The translations under genes were made by a program, and so were the position numbers. Shown here piece after piece: positions 9,327 through 18,362 of a stretch of 64,000 nucleotides of DNA. Position 1 is the first letter of the stretch, and the number at the start of each line of letters is the position of its first letter. Source of the DNA: an uncultured Pelagibacteraceae bacterium (GTDB taxonomy: Bacteria; Pseudomonadota; Alphaproteobacteria; Pelagibacterales; Pelagibacteraceae); the NCBI GenBank assembly GCA_902600485.1, contig CACKJD010000004.1:1-64000 (forward strand). The letters are read 5' to 3'. Below the pieces are notes generated by a model. It was given only the letters and a program-made list of their open reading frames with translations. It had not been told where the DNA came from and did no database searches.

Positions 9327-9555
9327 TTTTTTCCTTTGTTTTTAAAGCTAGAGCATGCAATTCATTTCCCATCTTACCTTTTAAGGAATTGTAAATCATT
9401 TTGTGTTGCTCAATTTTACTTTTACCATTAAATGCTGAAGAGGTAATTGTTGCTGAATAGTGGTTTCCATCACCAGCTAAGTCTTGAATATCTATTATAG
9501 CATCAGGCAGCGCCTCTTTAATCATGCTCTCAATTTCTTTTAAATTCATCGCCAT
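9310..9555 (-). CDS. BolA family protein
   Basis: A small 81-residue BolA/IbaG-type protein that probably partners the glutaredoxin encoded next to it in holding a [2Fe-2S] cluster. The conserved helix-turn region EQHKMIYNSLKGKMGNELHALALKT carries the His residues typical of the family. The start may be the ATG at 9555 or the one two codons later. It shares one base with the purL stop and overlaps grxD by 17 bases, so translation is probably coupled. Confidence 0.93.
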   Translation of the reverse strand: MAMNLKEIESMIKEALPDAIIDIQDLAGDGNHYSATITSSAFNGKSKIEQHKMIYNSLKGKMGNELHALALKTKEKNGPTN

Positions 9556-11750
9556 TAATTTACCATATAGTTATTTAGCCAATCTTTATTGTAATCTGCT
9601 AATTTGTCTACTGATAAAGTTGGCTCATCATTTATTGAAATATTACCCTCAATTACCTCACCAATTAGATCATAATGGTTTGAATTTTTATCAAGTATTT
9701 TTTTAACATTATCGACATTTTCCTTTTTAACTTCAATAATATATCTACCCTGATCTTCAGAAAAGAAGAACTCAAATTTATCTATAAGCCCTTTATACTT
9801 ATAAAAATTTATACCCTTTTTTCCTTTAATACACATCTTTGCAATTCCTGTCATTATTCCACCAAGAGATACATCATGAGCTGACCTAATCAACTTATCT
9901 TTAATTAATTTCAAAACCGTTTCCCCATTATTTTTTTCATTAAAAAGATTTATTTCCGGAGGTGGTCCTTTTTTCTCATTCAAAACTTCTTTTGCAAAAA
10001 TACTTTGATCTAAATGACCTTCAGTTTTTCCAACTACAAGAATTAAATTTCCAGTTTCTTTTAAATCCATTGTTATCATGTCTTTATAATTTTTAATTAA
10101 TCCTACTCCACCGATAGTAGGTGTTGGTTTAATACCCTTGTCCTTAGTTTCATTATAAAAAGAAACATTTCCAGATACGACGGGAAAGTTTAAATATTTA
10201 CTAGCCTCATTTAAACCCTCTACACATTCTACAAACTCACCCATATTTTCAGGTTTTTCAGGATTTCCAAAATTCAAACAATTAGTTATAGCTATTGGTT
10301 CGGCACCTACACATATTAGATTTCTCCATGTTTCACATACTATTTGCTTACCACCACTTAATGGATGTGCATAACAATAAGATGCTGAAGAGTCTACTGT
10401 AGCAGCAATAGCTTTTTCACTCCCATGAACTCTTACTACACCAGCATCACCACCAGGTTTTTGAATTGTATCACCCATCACAGTATGATCATATTGTTCC
10501 CAGATCCATTCTTTTGAACAAACATTTGGACTTGATAATATTTTTTTAAGTACATCAGTAATTTTTAAATTTTTAAAATCTTTTTTTGTAAACTTAATTT
10601 TTTGAGGTAATTTACTTTTCTTCCATTTTCTATCATATTCAGGAGCTTCTTCTGAAAGTAAATCAATTGGAATATTTGCAACTTTATTTTTTTCAAAATA
10701 CAGCTCAATATTTTTTGAGTTTGTTGTTTTTCCAATTACAGAAAAATCTAAATTCCATTTATCAAAAATTTCTTTAGCTTTCTTTTCTTTGCCATTTTCA
10801 AGCACTATCAACATTCTTTCTTGACTTTCTGATAACATGATTTCATATGGAGACATGCTTTCCTCACGACATGGAACCTTATCTAAATGTAATTCAATAC
10901 CAAGTTTTCCTTTTGAGGCCATTTCAACACTTGAGGAAGTGAGGCCAGCTGCACCCATATCTTGGATTGCAATAATTGAGTCATCTCGCATTAGCTCAAG
11001 ACATGCTTCTAATAATAATTTTTCCGTAAACGGATCACCTACTTGAACTGTAGGTTTTTTTTCCTCAATTTTATCGTCAAATTTTGCTGAAGCCATACTT
11101 GCACCATGGATTCCATCTCTTCCAGTTTTTGAACCAACATAAATAACTGGCTTGTTTAGTCCAGCCGCCTTGGAGTAAAAAATTTTATTTTTTTTAACTA
11201 GACCGAGTGTCATTGCGTTAACAAGAATATTACCATTATAAGACTCATCAAAACTTGTTTGGCCAGCAATAGTTGGTACACCTATACAATTACCGTATCC
11301 ACCAATTCCTTGAACCACCCCCCTTAAAAGACTTTTTGTTTTTTTATTAGAAGGGGAACCAAAATGAATAGAATTTAAATTAGCTATTGGACGCGCTCCC
11401 ATTGTAAAAACATCTCTAAGAATTCCCCCAACACCTGTCGCTGCTCCTTGATAAGGTTCAATAAATGAAGGGTGATTATGACTTTCAATTTTAAATACTA
11501 TTGCATCATCATCACCAATATCGATAACACCTGCATTTTCTCCAGGACCTTGAATAACTTTTTTACCTTTTGTGTTAAGTTTCTTTAAATGTTTTTTTGA
11601 TGATTTATATGAGCAATGTTCATTCCACATTGCAGAAAAAATTCCCAATTCTGTTAGGTTTGGATTTCTTTTTAAAAGTTCACATATCTTTTTATATTCA
11701 TCTTTTTTTAGACCGTGATCTATTGCAATTTTTTCATTTACTTCAATCAT
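9555..11750 (-). CDS. purL: Phosphoribosylformylglycinamidine synthase subunit PurL
   Basis: The ATP-dependent synthetase subunit that turns FGAR into FGAM in purine synthesis. With 731 residues it is the small PurL form, which needs separate PurQ (glutaminase) and PurS subunits, both encoded just upstream. Conserved segments include [15 protein letters not shown] near the N-terminus, [25 protein letters not shown] and [12 protein letters not shown]. The start overlaps the purQ stop by four bases (ATGA). No internal frameshift is visible. Confidence 0.97.
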   Translation of the reverse strand: MIEVNEKIAIDHGLKKDEYKKICELLKRNPNLTELGIFSAMWNEHCSYKSSKKHLKKLNTKGKKVIQGPGENAGVIDIGDDDAIVFKIESHNHPSFIEPYQGAATGVGGILRDVFTMGARPIANLNSIHFGSPSNKKTKSLLRGVVQGIGGYGNCIGVPTIAGQTSFDESYNGNILVNAMTLGLVKKNKIFYSKAAGLNKPVIYVGSKTGRDGIHGASMASAKFDDKIEEKKPTVQVGDPFTEKLLLEACLELMRDDSIIAIQDMGAAGLTSSSVEMASKGKLGIELHLDKVPCREESMSPYEIMLSESQERMLIVLENGKEKKAKEIFDKWNLDFSVIGKTTNSKNIELYFEKNKVANIPIDLLSEEAPEYDRKWKKSKLPQKIKFTKKDFKNLKITDVLKKILSSPNVCSKEWIWEQYDHTVMGDTIQKPGGDAGVVRVHGSEKAIAATVDSSASYCYAHPLSGGKQIVCETWRNLICVGAEPIAITNCLNFGNPEKPENMGEFVECVEGLNEASKYLNFPVVSGNVSFYNETKDKGIKPTPTIGGVGLIKNYKDMITMDLKETGNLILVVGKTEGHLDQSIFAKEVLNEKKGPPPEINLFNEKNNGETVLKLIKDKLIRSAHDVSLGGIMTGIAKMCIKGKKGINFYKYKGLIDKFEFFFSEDQGRYIIEVKKENVDNVKKILDKNSNHYDLIGEVIEGNISINDEPTLSVDKLADYNKDWLNNYMVN

Positions 11751-12430
11751 TTCATATTACTCAAAAGATTTTCAAAAAAATAAGATCCATCATTACTTGA
11801 TAAACAACTATCAATAACACGCTCTGGATGAGGCATCATACCCAAAATATTTTTCTTTTCATTAAAGACACCAGCTATATTTTGAATTGATCCATTTGGA
11901 TTAGAATTTTCTGATATTTCTCCATTACTATCACAATATCTGACTGCAATTTGATCATTATCTTGTATTGATTTTAAATCATCTTGTGAACAGAAATAAT
12001 TACCATCATTATGAGCTATATGTAGTTCGAGAATATCTTTTTTAATTTTATTAAAATATTTATTATGTGCCTTATTTGTTTTTACAAAAATATTTTTGCA
12101 AATAAATTTTAAATATTTATTTCTTAATAAAGCTCCGGTAACAAGACCAGTTTCTATTAAAATTTGGAAACCATTACATATACCAATAACCAGACCACCT
12201 TTATTAGCGAATTCTATAACTGAATTTATTATGTTTGACTTTGCAGCAATACTTCCACATCGCAAATAATCTCCATACGAAAAACCGCCTGGTAAAACAA
12301 CTAAATCTGATTTTGGTATTACATTATCATTGTGCCATACCATTTTATTTTTAAATCCAAATTTTTTTAGAGCTACATCCATATCTCTATCACAATTAGA
12401 TCCTGGAAATATAATAACAGATGACTTCAT
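11747..12430 (-). CDS. purQ: Phosphoribosylformylglycinamidine synthase glutaminase subunit PurQ
   Basis: A class I glutamine amidotransferase (227 residues) that supplies ammonia to PurL. The nucleophile elbow GICNGFQIL carries Cys85, and MMPHPER near the C-terminus supplies H201 and E203 of the catalytic triad. The N-terminus [12 protein letters not shown] is typical. The start directly follows the purS stop with no gap, and the stop overlaps the purL start. Confidence 0.97.
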   Translation of the reverse strand: MKSSVIIFPGSNCDRDMDVALKKFGFKNKMVWHNDNVIPKSDLVVLPGGFSYGDYLRCGSIAAKSNIINSVIEFANKGGLVIGICNGFQILIETGLVTGALLRNKYLKFICKNIFVKTNKAHNKYFNKIKKDILELHIAHNDGNYFCSQDDLKSIQDNDQIAVRYCDSNGEISENSNPNGSIQNIAGVFNEKKNILGMMPHPERVIDSCLSSNDGSYFFENLLSNMK

Positions 12431-12664
12431 TTATAAGATTTTGTAATCCTCAATCACAAGATTTGCTAAGAGCTTTTTACACATATCCTCAACATTTTTT
12501 TTTGCATCTTTCTCATCTTTTAAATCTGTTTCAATTTCAAAGTATTTTCCTTGTCTAACTTCACTCACATCTATGAAATTCATGCTATTTAATGTCTGTT
12601 GTATAGCTTTACCTTGTGGATCTAGAACACCATTTTTTGGTGTAACGATTACTTTGATTTTCAT
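12431..12664 (-). CDS. purS: Phosphoribosylformylglycinamidine synthase subunit PurS
   Basis: A small structural subunit of 77 residues that bridges PurL and PurQ in the multi-subunit FGAM synthase. The conserved N-terminus KVIVTPKNGVLDPQGKAI and the segment VSEVRQGKYFEIE identify it. It overlaps the purC stop by four bases upstream and abuts purQ downstream, so subunit synthesis is probably coupled. Confidence 0.96.
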   Translation of the reverse strand: MKIKVIVTPKNGVLDPQGKAIQQTLNSMNFIDVSEVRQGKYFEIETDLKDEKDAKKNVEDMCKKLLANLVIEDYKIL

Positions 12665-13449
12665 TTATTTTTTTTTAATTTAACAGCTTTTGGTTTTTTG
12701 AAATTTACTTCTCTTATATTTGATTCTTCATATAAAATCCCAAGTCTGGATGCGACCTCTTTGTAAGCTTGAATTAAATTTCCAAGATCTTTTCTGAATC
12801 TATCTTTATCTAATTTTTTTTCGCTTTTGGCATCCCACAATCTACATGTATCAGGACTTATTTCATCCGCTAGAATAATTTCATTTCTACTTGAGTTTCT
12901 TACCTTTCCAAATTCAACTTTAAAGTCTACTAACTTGATACCAACTCCTCTAAATAAACCGATTAAAAAATCATTAATTCTAAGTAGTTGTTTGTTAATT
13001 TTTTCTATTTCATTTTTTTTTGCCCAATTAAAAGCATAAATATGCTCTCTTGAAATTAATGGATCTCCTAAGTCATCATTTTTCAAACAGTATTCAATTA
13101 ATGGATCATTTAAAACTGTCCCCTCAACTATACCAAGTCTTTTAGTAAGAGAGCCCGTTGCAATATTTCTTACGATGAATTCAATTGGTAAAATATCCAC
13201 AAACTTTATTAATTGTTCTCTCATATTTAATCTTTTCACTAAATGATTTTTAATACCAATTTGAGATAAATTTTTTAATATATGTTCAGATATTCTATTG
13301 TTTAATACACCCTTGCCATCTATTACAGATCTTTTTTGATTATTAAAAGCAGTAGCATCATCCTTAAAATATTGAATTACATAATTTTTGTCAGGAGTTG
13401 CGTAAATTATTTTTGCCTTACCTTCGTAAAGTTTTTTACCTTTTTTCAT
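12661..13449 (-). CDS. purC: SAICAR synthetase
   Basis: Phosphoribosylaminoimidazole-succinocarboxamide synthase joins aspartate to CAIR with ATP in de novo purine synthesis. The 262-residue protein shows the ATP-binding start LYEGKAKIIY, the substrate-loop stretch PIEFIVRNIATGS and the signature LVDFKVEFGK followed by ADEISPDTCRLWD. It lies between purB and purS with one-base and four-base overlaps. Confidence 0.97.
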   Translation of the reverse strand: MKKGKKLYEGKAKIIYATPDKNYVIQYFKDDATAFNNQKRSVIDGKGVLNNRISEHILKNLSQIGIKNHLVKRLNMREQLIKFVDILPIEFIVRNIATGSLTKRLGIVEGTVLNDPLIEYCLKNDDLGDPLISREHIYAFNWAKKNEIEKINKQLLRINDFLIGLFRGVGIKLVDFKVEFGKVRNSSRNEIILADEISPDTCRLWDAKSEKKLDKDRFRKDLGNLIQAYKEVASRLGILYEESNIREVNFKKPKAVKLKKNK

Positions 13450-14741
13450 TATTTAAACACTCTTCTAAAAATTAAATTCACATTTTTAAAATGTTTAGAA
13501 TAACTGAAAATAGTTTTAAGTTTTTTAGATGGAATTTTGCTCATTATATATTTATCAGACTGTATAACATTAAACAGATCTAAATTTTCATCAAAGCATT
13601 TTTTTGCATAATTTTGAACCATTCTGTATGACTTTTCTCTTGATAAACCAGTTTTCGTAAGCTCTAACATTAGTTCTTGGGAAAAAATTAGGCCCTTTGT
13701 GATATTCAAATTTTGCAGCATCTTTTTTGGGTAAACAATCATGTTATCCAATATGTTTGCAAGTCTTACCAATGCAAAATCTAAAGTTATATTTGCATCA
13801 GGCCCTATATTTCTCTCAACACTTGAATGTGAAATGTCTCTTTCATGCCATAAAGCAATATTTTCAAGTGCTGGCACAACAGAGCTTCTAACCATTCTAG
13901 CTAGGCCAGTTAAATTTTCACTTAAGATTGGGTTTTTTTTGTGAGGCATAGCTGATGAACCTTTTTGTTTTTTTGAAAAATATTCTTGTAACTCATAAAC
14001 TTCAGTTCTTTGTAAATGTCTTATTTCCGTTGCAACTCTCTCAATAGATCCTGCTATTATTCCAAGTACTGAAAAATAAAATGCATGTCTGTCTCGAGGA
14101 ATTACTTGAGTTGAAACCGGTTCAATTTTTAAACCTAGTTTTTTTGCAACATGTTTTTCAACACTTGGATTAATATTTGCAAAAGTGCCAACAGCACCTG
14201 ATATTGCGCATGTAGATACCTCCTCAATTGCTAATTCTAATCTTTTTTTATTTCTTTTAAATTCTGCATAATAAGATGATAACTTTAAACCAAATGTAAT
14301 AGGCTCTGCATGAATACCGTGACTTCTACCCATACAAGGTGTGAATTTGTATTTCTTAGCTTGTTTTTTTAAAACTTTTAAAATTTGATCTAAGTCTTTA
14401 AGAATTATTTTACCAGACTGAACTAATTGTATATTAAAACTAGTATCTAAAACATCAGATGAAGTCATACCTTGATGGAGATATCTTGCTTTTATACCGG
14501 CTTTTTCAGTAACAGAAGTTAAAAAAGCAATTACATCATGTTTAACCTGACTTTCAATTTGATGAATTCTTTTTACATTAATTTTTGCTTTTTTTCTTAC
14601 AATTGATGATACACCTCTAGGTATTTGACCAAGCTTTTCCATTGCTTGTGCTGCTGCTATTTCTACATCAAGCCAAATTTTATACTTATTCTCTTCAGAC
14701 CAAATACTTGTGAGTTCTTTTCTGGAATATCTAGATATCAT
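13449..14741 (-). CDS. purB: Adenylosuccinate lyase
   Basis: This lyase acts twice in purine synthesis, splitting SAICAR to AICAR and adenylosuccinate to AMP, each with release of fumarate. The 430-residue protein belongs to the fumarase/aspartase superfamily. The signature loop GSSAMPHKKNP is at 261-271, and GRSHGIHAEP (about 138-147) contributes active-site histidines. It overlaps map upstream and purC downstream by one base each. Linkage with purCSQL gives five purine genes in one unit; purF, D, N, M, E, K and H are elsewhere. Confidence 0.97.
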   Translation of the reverse strand: MISRYSRKELTSIWSEENKYKIWLDVEIAAAQAMEKLGQIPRGVSSIVRKKAKINVKRIHQIESQVKHDVIAFLTSVTEKAGIKARYLHQGMTSSDVLDTSFNIQLVQSGKIILKDLDQILKVLKKQAKKYKFTPCMGRSHGIHAEPITFGLKLSSYYAEFKRNKKRLELAIEEVSTCAISGAVGTFANINPSVEKHVAKKLGLKIEPVSTQVIPRDRHAFYFSVLGIIAGSIERVATEIRHLQRTEVYELQEYFSKKQKGSSAMPHKKNPILSENLTGLARMVRSSVVPALENIALWHERDISHSSVERNIGPDANITLDFALVRLANILDNMIVYPKKMLQNLNITKGLIFSQELMLELTKTGLSREKSYRMVQNYAKKCFDENLDLFNVIQSDKYIMSKIPSKKLKTIFSYSKHFKNVNLIFRRVFK

Positions 14742-15511
14742 TAATTATAAGGAGGCCTCTTTAAGTTTTTAACAGATTCTGTAAAAATTTCATATCCATT
14801 ATCAGTTATACCAACTGTATGTTCGAATTGCGCAGATAAAGCTTTATCTTTAGTTACGGCCGTCCATCCATCATTTAAAATTTTAACCTCATATTTACCA
14901 GCATTAATCATTGGCTCTATAGTAAATGTCATCCCAGGTTGTAATTCAGGTCCTGTATCCTTTTTTCCATAATGTAATACATTTGGACTTTGGTGAAATA
15001 CATCACCTATACCATGTCCACAAAAATCTCTTACAACACTAAAACCTGCTTTTTCCACATGAGTTTGTATTTCATGACCAATGTCACCTAATTTTTTCCC
15101 AGGTTTTAAAATTTCAATTGATTTCATTAAAGACTCATAAGTAACATTAATTAAATTCATTGATTTAACCGAAGGTTTTCCTACTGTATACATTCGACTT
15201 GTATCACCATAATGATTGTGAAGTATTGCAGTCACATCGATATTTAATATATCTCCATCTTCCAAAACTCTCTCACCAGGTATTCCATGACATACAACAT
15301 GATTTAATGATGTGCATATAGATTTATTAAAACCACGATAATAAAGTGGGGCAGAGTGGCCGCCATTATCTTTGATAAACTCATAACACAACTCATCTAT
15401 TTTATTAGTGCTTAAACCAGGTTTAATATAATCTGTAATCATGTCCAGGGTACTAGATGCAAGTGACCCCGCTTTTCTCATTTTTTCAAATTTCTCTAAA
15501 TAATTATTCAT
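14741..15511 (-). CDS. map: Methionine aminopeptidase, type I
   Basis: Removes the initiator methionine from nascent proteins. I choose the ATG at 15511 (256 residues) over an in-frame TTG at 15514. All five metal ligands of the family are visible: D92, D103, H166, E199 and E230, together with the substrate histidine H75 in VVCHG. No N-terminal zinc-finger extension is present, as expected for the bacterial form. The first eight bases overlap the end of sfsA, and the stop overlaps purB. Expression with the purine genes is implied by the overlaps. Confidence 0.97.
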   Translation of the reverse strand: MNNYLEKFEKMRKAGSLASSTLDMITDYIKPGLSTNKIDELCYEFIKDNGGHSAPLYYRGFNKSICTSLNHVVCHGIPGERVLEDGDILNIDVTAILHNHYGDTSRMYTVGKPSVKSMNLINVTYESLMKSIEILKPGKKLGDIGHEIQTHVEKAGFSVVRDFCGHGIGDVFHQSPNVLHYGKKDTGPELQPGMTFTIEPMINAGKYEVKILNDGWTAVTKDKALSAQFEHTVGITDNGYEIFTESVKNLKRPPYN

Positions 15512-16190
15512 CAATAATATTTATTTTTTTTTCAATTTTAATTTCTTTGTTACTCAATAAACATCTATAGGCTAAAAACTTCACGCCACTCTTTTTAGCT
15601 ATTAAATAATTTTTGTAATAATTTAAATCTATATCTTTAGCTATTTTAAAGTTATTAATACCTTGTATTTGAGTTAAAAATAAGACAAATGGTTTGTAGC
15701 CTTGTTTTAAAGCTTCGATTAACTTTTTTAGATGTTTGGTGCCTCTTTCAGTAACAGCATCAGGAAATTCAGCTATTTTTTGATCTCTCAAAAGAGTAAC
15801 GTTTTTTACTTCAATTATATTCTTATCACATAAAAAATCGAACCTAGTATCACTTGAAAACTTAAATTCAGGTTTAATATTTTTGATGGATTTAAATTCA
15901 TTGATCAATCCATTGTTTAACCCATCAGCAACAATTTTATTTGCTCTGTGAGTATTTACTCCAACTAATTTTTTATTTGCCTCTATAATTTCTAAAGTGA
16001 ATTTCAGTTTTCTTTTTGGATCATCATTTTTAGACAAAAATACTGTATTATCTTTATCTAAAAGACCTTTCATGGAACCTGTGTTAGGACAATGAGCTGT
16101 AACAATTGAATTATTTACTTTTATATCTGTAAAAAATCTTTTATATCGCTTGATTAATTTGCCTTTAATTAAAGTATTGGTAAATTTCAT
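15504..16190 (-). CDS. sfsA: SfsA family DNA/RNA-binding protein
   Basis: A 228-residue member of the SfsA family, described as sugar fermentation stimulation protein A and suggested to bind nucleic acid; its exact role is unsettled. The start is the ATG at 16190 (MKFTNTLIKGKLIKRYKRF). A longer open frame runs upstream to 16340 but lies antisense to the next gene. Family motifs include VTAHCPNTGSMKGLL, the segment RFDFLCDKNIIEVKNVTL (nuclease-like Asp/Glu-Lys core) and FPDAVTERGTKHL. It is the first gene of the - strand purine unit, only 22 bases from a divergent + strand gene. Confidence 0.9.
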   Translation of the reverse strand: MKFTNTLIKGKLIKRYKRFFTDIKVNNSIVTAHCPNTGSMKGLLDKDNTVFLSKNDDPKRKLKFTLEIIEANKKLVGVNTHRANKIVADGLNNGLINEFKSIKNIKPEFKFSSDTRFDFLCDKNIIEVKNVTLLRDQKIAEFPDAVTERGTKHLKKLIEALKQGYKPFVLFLTQIQGINNFKIAKDIDLNYYKNYLIAKKSGVKFLAYRCLLSNKEIKIEKKINIIDE

Positions 16191-16212
16191 AATATTTAAT
16201 TTATATTTGTAT

Positions 16213-16956
16213 ATGTCAAATAAGAAAGAAATAATTGCTGGAATTATAATTATTGGTAACGAAGTACTATCTGGTAGAACTAAAGATATCAATACAAGTA
16301 CGCTTGCTACATGGCTAAACTCTTTAGGAGTAAAAGTCAAAGAAGTTAAAATTATACCAGATGATGAACTAACAATTATAAATACTGTTAATCAATATCG
16401 TAAAACTTATGATTATGTATTCACTACTGGTGGAATTGGTCCAACACATGATGACATAACAGCAGAGTCAATTTCAAAAGCTTTTGATATAGAGTACGGT
16501 TTTCACAAAGAGGCATATTCAATTTTAGAAAGTTATTATAAACCAGGTGAATTCAATGACGGCCGTCAAAAAATGGCAAAAATGCCTGTAACAGCCAATT
16601 TGATATACAACCCATCAAGTGGATCACCAGGTTTTTATGTAGAAAATGTTTTTTGTTTACCTGGAGTACCATCGATAATGCAGTCGATGCTTGGTAGTTT
16701 AACAAATAAAATAACAGGTGGCGAACCCATATTAAGCGAAACAATAAACTTACGGACTGTAGAAAGTGAAATAGCAAAATCATTAACTGATGTACAAAAT
16801 AAAAATACTGATGTTGAAATTGGAAGCTATCCCTTTTTTAAAGCAGGTAAGCTTGGAGTAGCAATAGTTCTTAGATCAACAGATAAAAACAAAATTGAAT
16901 TTTGTAAATCAGAAATAATTAAATTTGTTAAAGATAAAGAAATTCAAATAGTTTAA
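16213..16956 (+). CDS. Molybdopterin-binding domain protein (CinA N-terminal-like)
   Basis: A 247-residue protein made of the MoCF/MoaB-like domain found at the N-terminus of CinA. The ATG at 16213 is chosen because GIIIIGNEVLSGRTKDINT, the usual N-terminus, follows directly; the open frame to 16150 overlaps sfsA. The nucleotide/cofactor-binding motif TTGGIGPTHDDIT is intact. The C-terminal CinA amidohydrolase domain (PncC) is missing, as in stand-alone members. Its function is unclear; it may act on nucleotide substrates rather than molybdopterin. Only 22 bases separate it from divergent sfsA. Confidence 0.85.
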   Translation: MSNKKEIIAGIIIIGNEVLSGRTKDINTSTLATWLNSLGVKVKEVKIIPDDELTIINTVNQYRKTYDYVFTTGGIGPTHDDITAESISKAFDIEYGFHKEAYSILESYYKPGEFNDGRQKMAKMPVTANLIYNPSSGSPGFYVENVFCLPGVPSIMQSMLGSLTNKITGGEPILSETINLRTVESEIAKSLTDVQNKNTDVEIGSYPFFKAGKLGVAIVLRSTDKNKIEFCKSEIIKFVKDKEIQIV

Positions 16957-16962
16957 ATCAAA

Positions 16963-17367
16963 ATGTTATATTTTGCTTACGGTAGTAACCTAAATCATTT
17001 TCAAATGAAAAAAAGATGTAAAGATTCTAAATACATCAAGAAATTTGAAATCAAAAATTTTAGACTTACATTCAGAAGCAAATATGGTGTTGCAGATATA
17101 GAAAGTAAAAAAAATTATTCAATACAAGGTGGTCTTTATGAAATATCTAAATCAGATGAAAAAAAACTTGATATTTATGAGGATTTTCCAATTTTATATA
17201 AAAAAATATATTTTGGTGATGATACTCAAAAAATTATGGCATACAGCATGGTTAAAAAGAGTTTATTCATTTACCCGAGCAAAAGGTATCTTGATGTGAT
17301 TAAACAAGGATACAAAGACTGTAAATTAGATATCAAATATTTAGAAAAAGCTCTTAGAAATTTTTAA
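16963..17367 (+). CDS. Gamma-glutamylcyclotransferase-like protein
   Basis: A 134-residue protein of the GGCT/AIG2-like fold. The substrate loop YGSNL is at 6-10, and the likely catalytic glutamate is E73 in LDIYEDFP, by analogy with the LDxxEG segment of human GGCT. Members cyclise gamma-glutamyl compounds to 5-oxoproline or act on gamma-glutamylamines; the substrate here is unknown. It lies six bases after the MoCF-domain gene and directly abuts azlC, so it may be co-transcribed with an amino acid exporter. Confidence 0.8.
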   Translation: MLYFAYGSNLNHFQMKKRCKDSKYIKKFEIKNFRLTFRSKYGVADIESKKNYSIQGGLYEISKSDEKKLDIYEDFPILYKKIYFGDDTQKIMAYSMVKKSLFIYPSKRYLDVIKQGYKDCKLDIKYLEKALRNF

Positions 17368-18054
17368 ATGCGTTCAAAGTACGAAATTTTTAAAATTGGA
17401 ATAAAAGATGTAGCACCTCATTTATTATCAGTTTTTCCTTTTGGAATTATATTTGGTGCAATTGGTATTGAGTTGGGTTTTAGTCCCTTATTCACCTATG
17501 CGACTTCATTAATAATTTTTGGTGGTGCTTCACAAATAGTTTTTCTACAACTTTTATCTGGTGGCGCATCTTCATTAATTGCAATTACCTCTGTTGGAGT
17601 TATAAATTCAAGACATTTCTTATATGGTGCAGTATTATCAGAATACTTACAAAAATTATCATTAATTAAAAAACTTTTTATTTCTTATTTTATAGTAGAC
17701 CAAGGTTTTGCAGTTTCAAATCAATATTTTAAAAAATATCCAACTGAGAAATTTAATCATTATCATTTAATTGGTTCTGGAATAATACTTTGGTTTATTT
17801 GGCAGGTATCTACAATAATGGGAATTTACTTAGGTTCTATTGTACCTGAAGAACTTGGATTAAAATTTGCAATTCCTCTAACTTTCATTGCAATAATAGT
17901 AAATGAGTTAAGAAAATTTGATCATGTTTTAGTTATGTTAATTTCAGGGTTAGCAGCCACCTTTTTTTATAATGCTCCCTTCAAAACTTACATAATAATT
18001 TCACCACTTATTGGACTTTTTGCAGCAATGATAATTAATAAATTAAAAAAATGA
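17368..18054 (+). CDS. azlC: AzlC family branched-chain amino acid exporter, large subunit
   Basis: An integral inner-membrane protein of 228 residues with several hydrophobic segments, beginning HLLSVFPFGIIFGAIGIELGF, the AzlC/YgaZ signature region. With AzlD it forms an exporter of branched-chain amino acids or analogues. The ATG directly follows the previous stop, and the gene end overlaps azlD by four bases, the usual coupling of the two subunits. Confidence 0.92.
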   Translation: MRSKYEIFKIGIKDVAPHLLSVFPFGIIFGAIGIELGFSPLFTYATSLIIFGGASQIVFLQLLSGGASSLIAITSVGVINSRHFLYGAVLSEYLQKLSLIKKLFISYFIVDQGFAVSNQYFKKYPTEKFNHYHLIGSGIILWFIWQVSTIMGIYLGSIVPEELGLKFAIPLTFIAIIVNELRKFDHVLVMLISGLAATFFYNAPFKTYIIISPLIGLFAAMIINKLKK

Positions 18055-18362
18055 CTTGGACTTCAATTTTTATAGCTGGAATTTTAACTTATTTTACAAG
18101 AATGAGCATGGTTACTTTAATTAGAAAAGAAATGATTAGTGATAACTTAAGAAAGATTTTAAATTATGTACCATCTGTAGTTTTCCCATCAATAATTTTT
18201 CCCGGCGTTTTGTTAGATGATTTTGGAGCCTTCGTTAATATAAGTGATCCAAAAATATTTGGAGCTATAACTGCTTTGGTAATTGGGTTTTTTACAAGGA
18301 ATGTTATTTTAACAATTGTATCAGGATTGACTTCATATTGGATTGTTATTTTTGTTTTCTAA
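18051..18362 (+). CDS. azlD: AzlD family branched-chain amino acid exporter, small subunit
   Basis: A small membrane protein of 103 residues with about three to four hydrophobic segments and the conserved start TYFTRMSMVTLIRKE followed by YVPSVVFPSIIFPGVL, as in AzlD/YgaH. It pairs with AzlC encoded just upstream. Its last four bases overlap the end of the convergent - strand phosphorylase gene. Confidence 0.9.
   Translation: MTWTSIFIAGILTYFTRMSMVTLIRKEMISDNLRKILNYVPSVVFPSIIFPGVLLDDFGAFVNISDPKIFGAITALVIGFFTRNVILTIVSGLTSYWIVIFVF

Noticed and set aside
16191..16340. Upstream extension of sfsA with a hydrophobic N-terminus
   Set aside because: It is antisense to the MoCF-domain coding sequence and is not part of the SfsA family.
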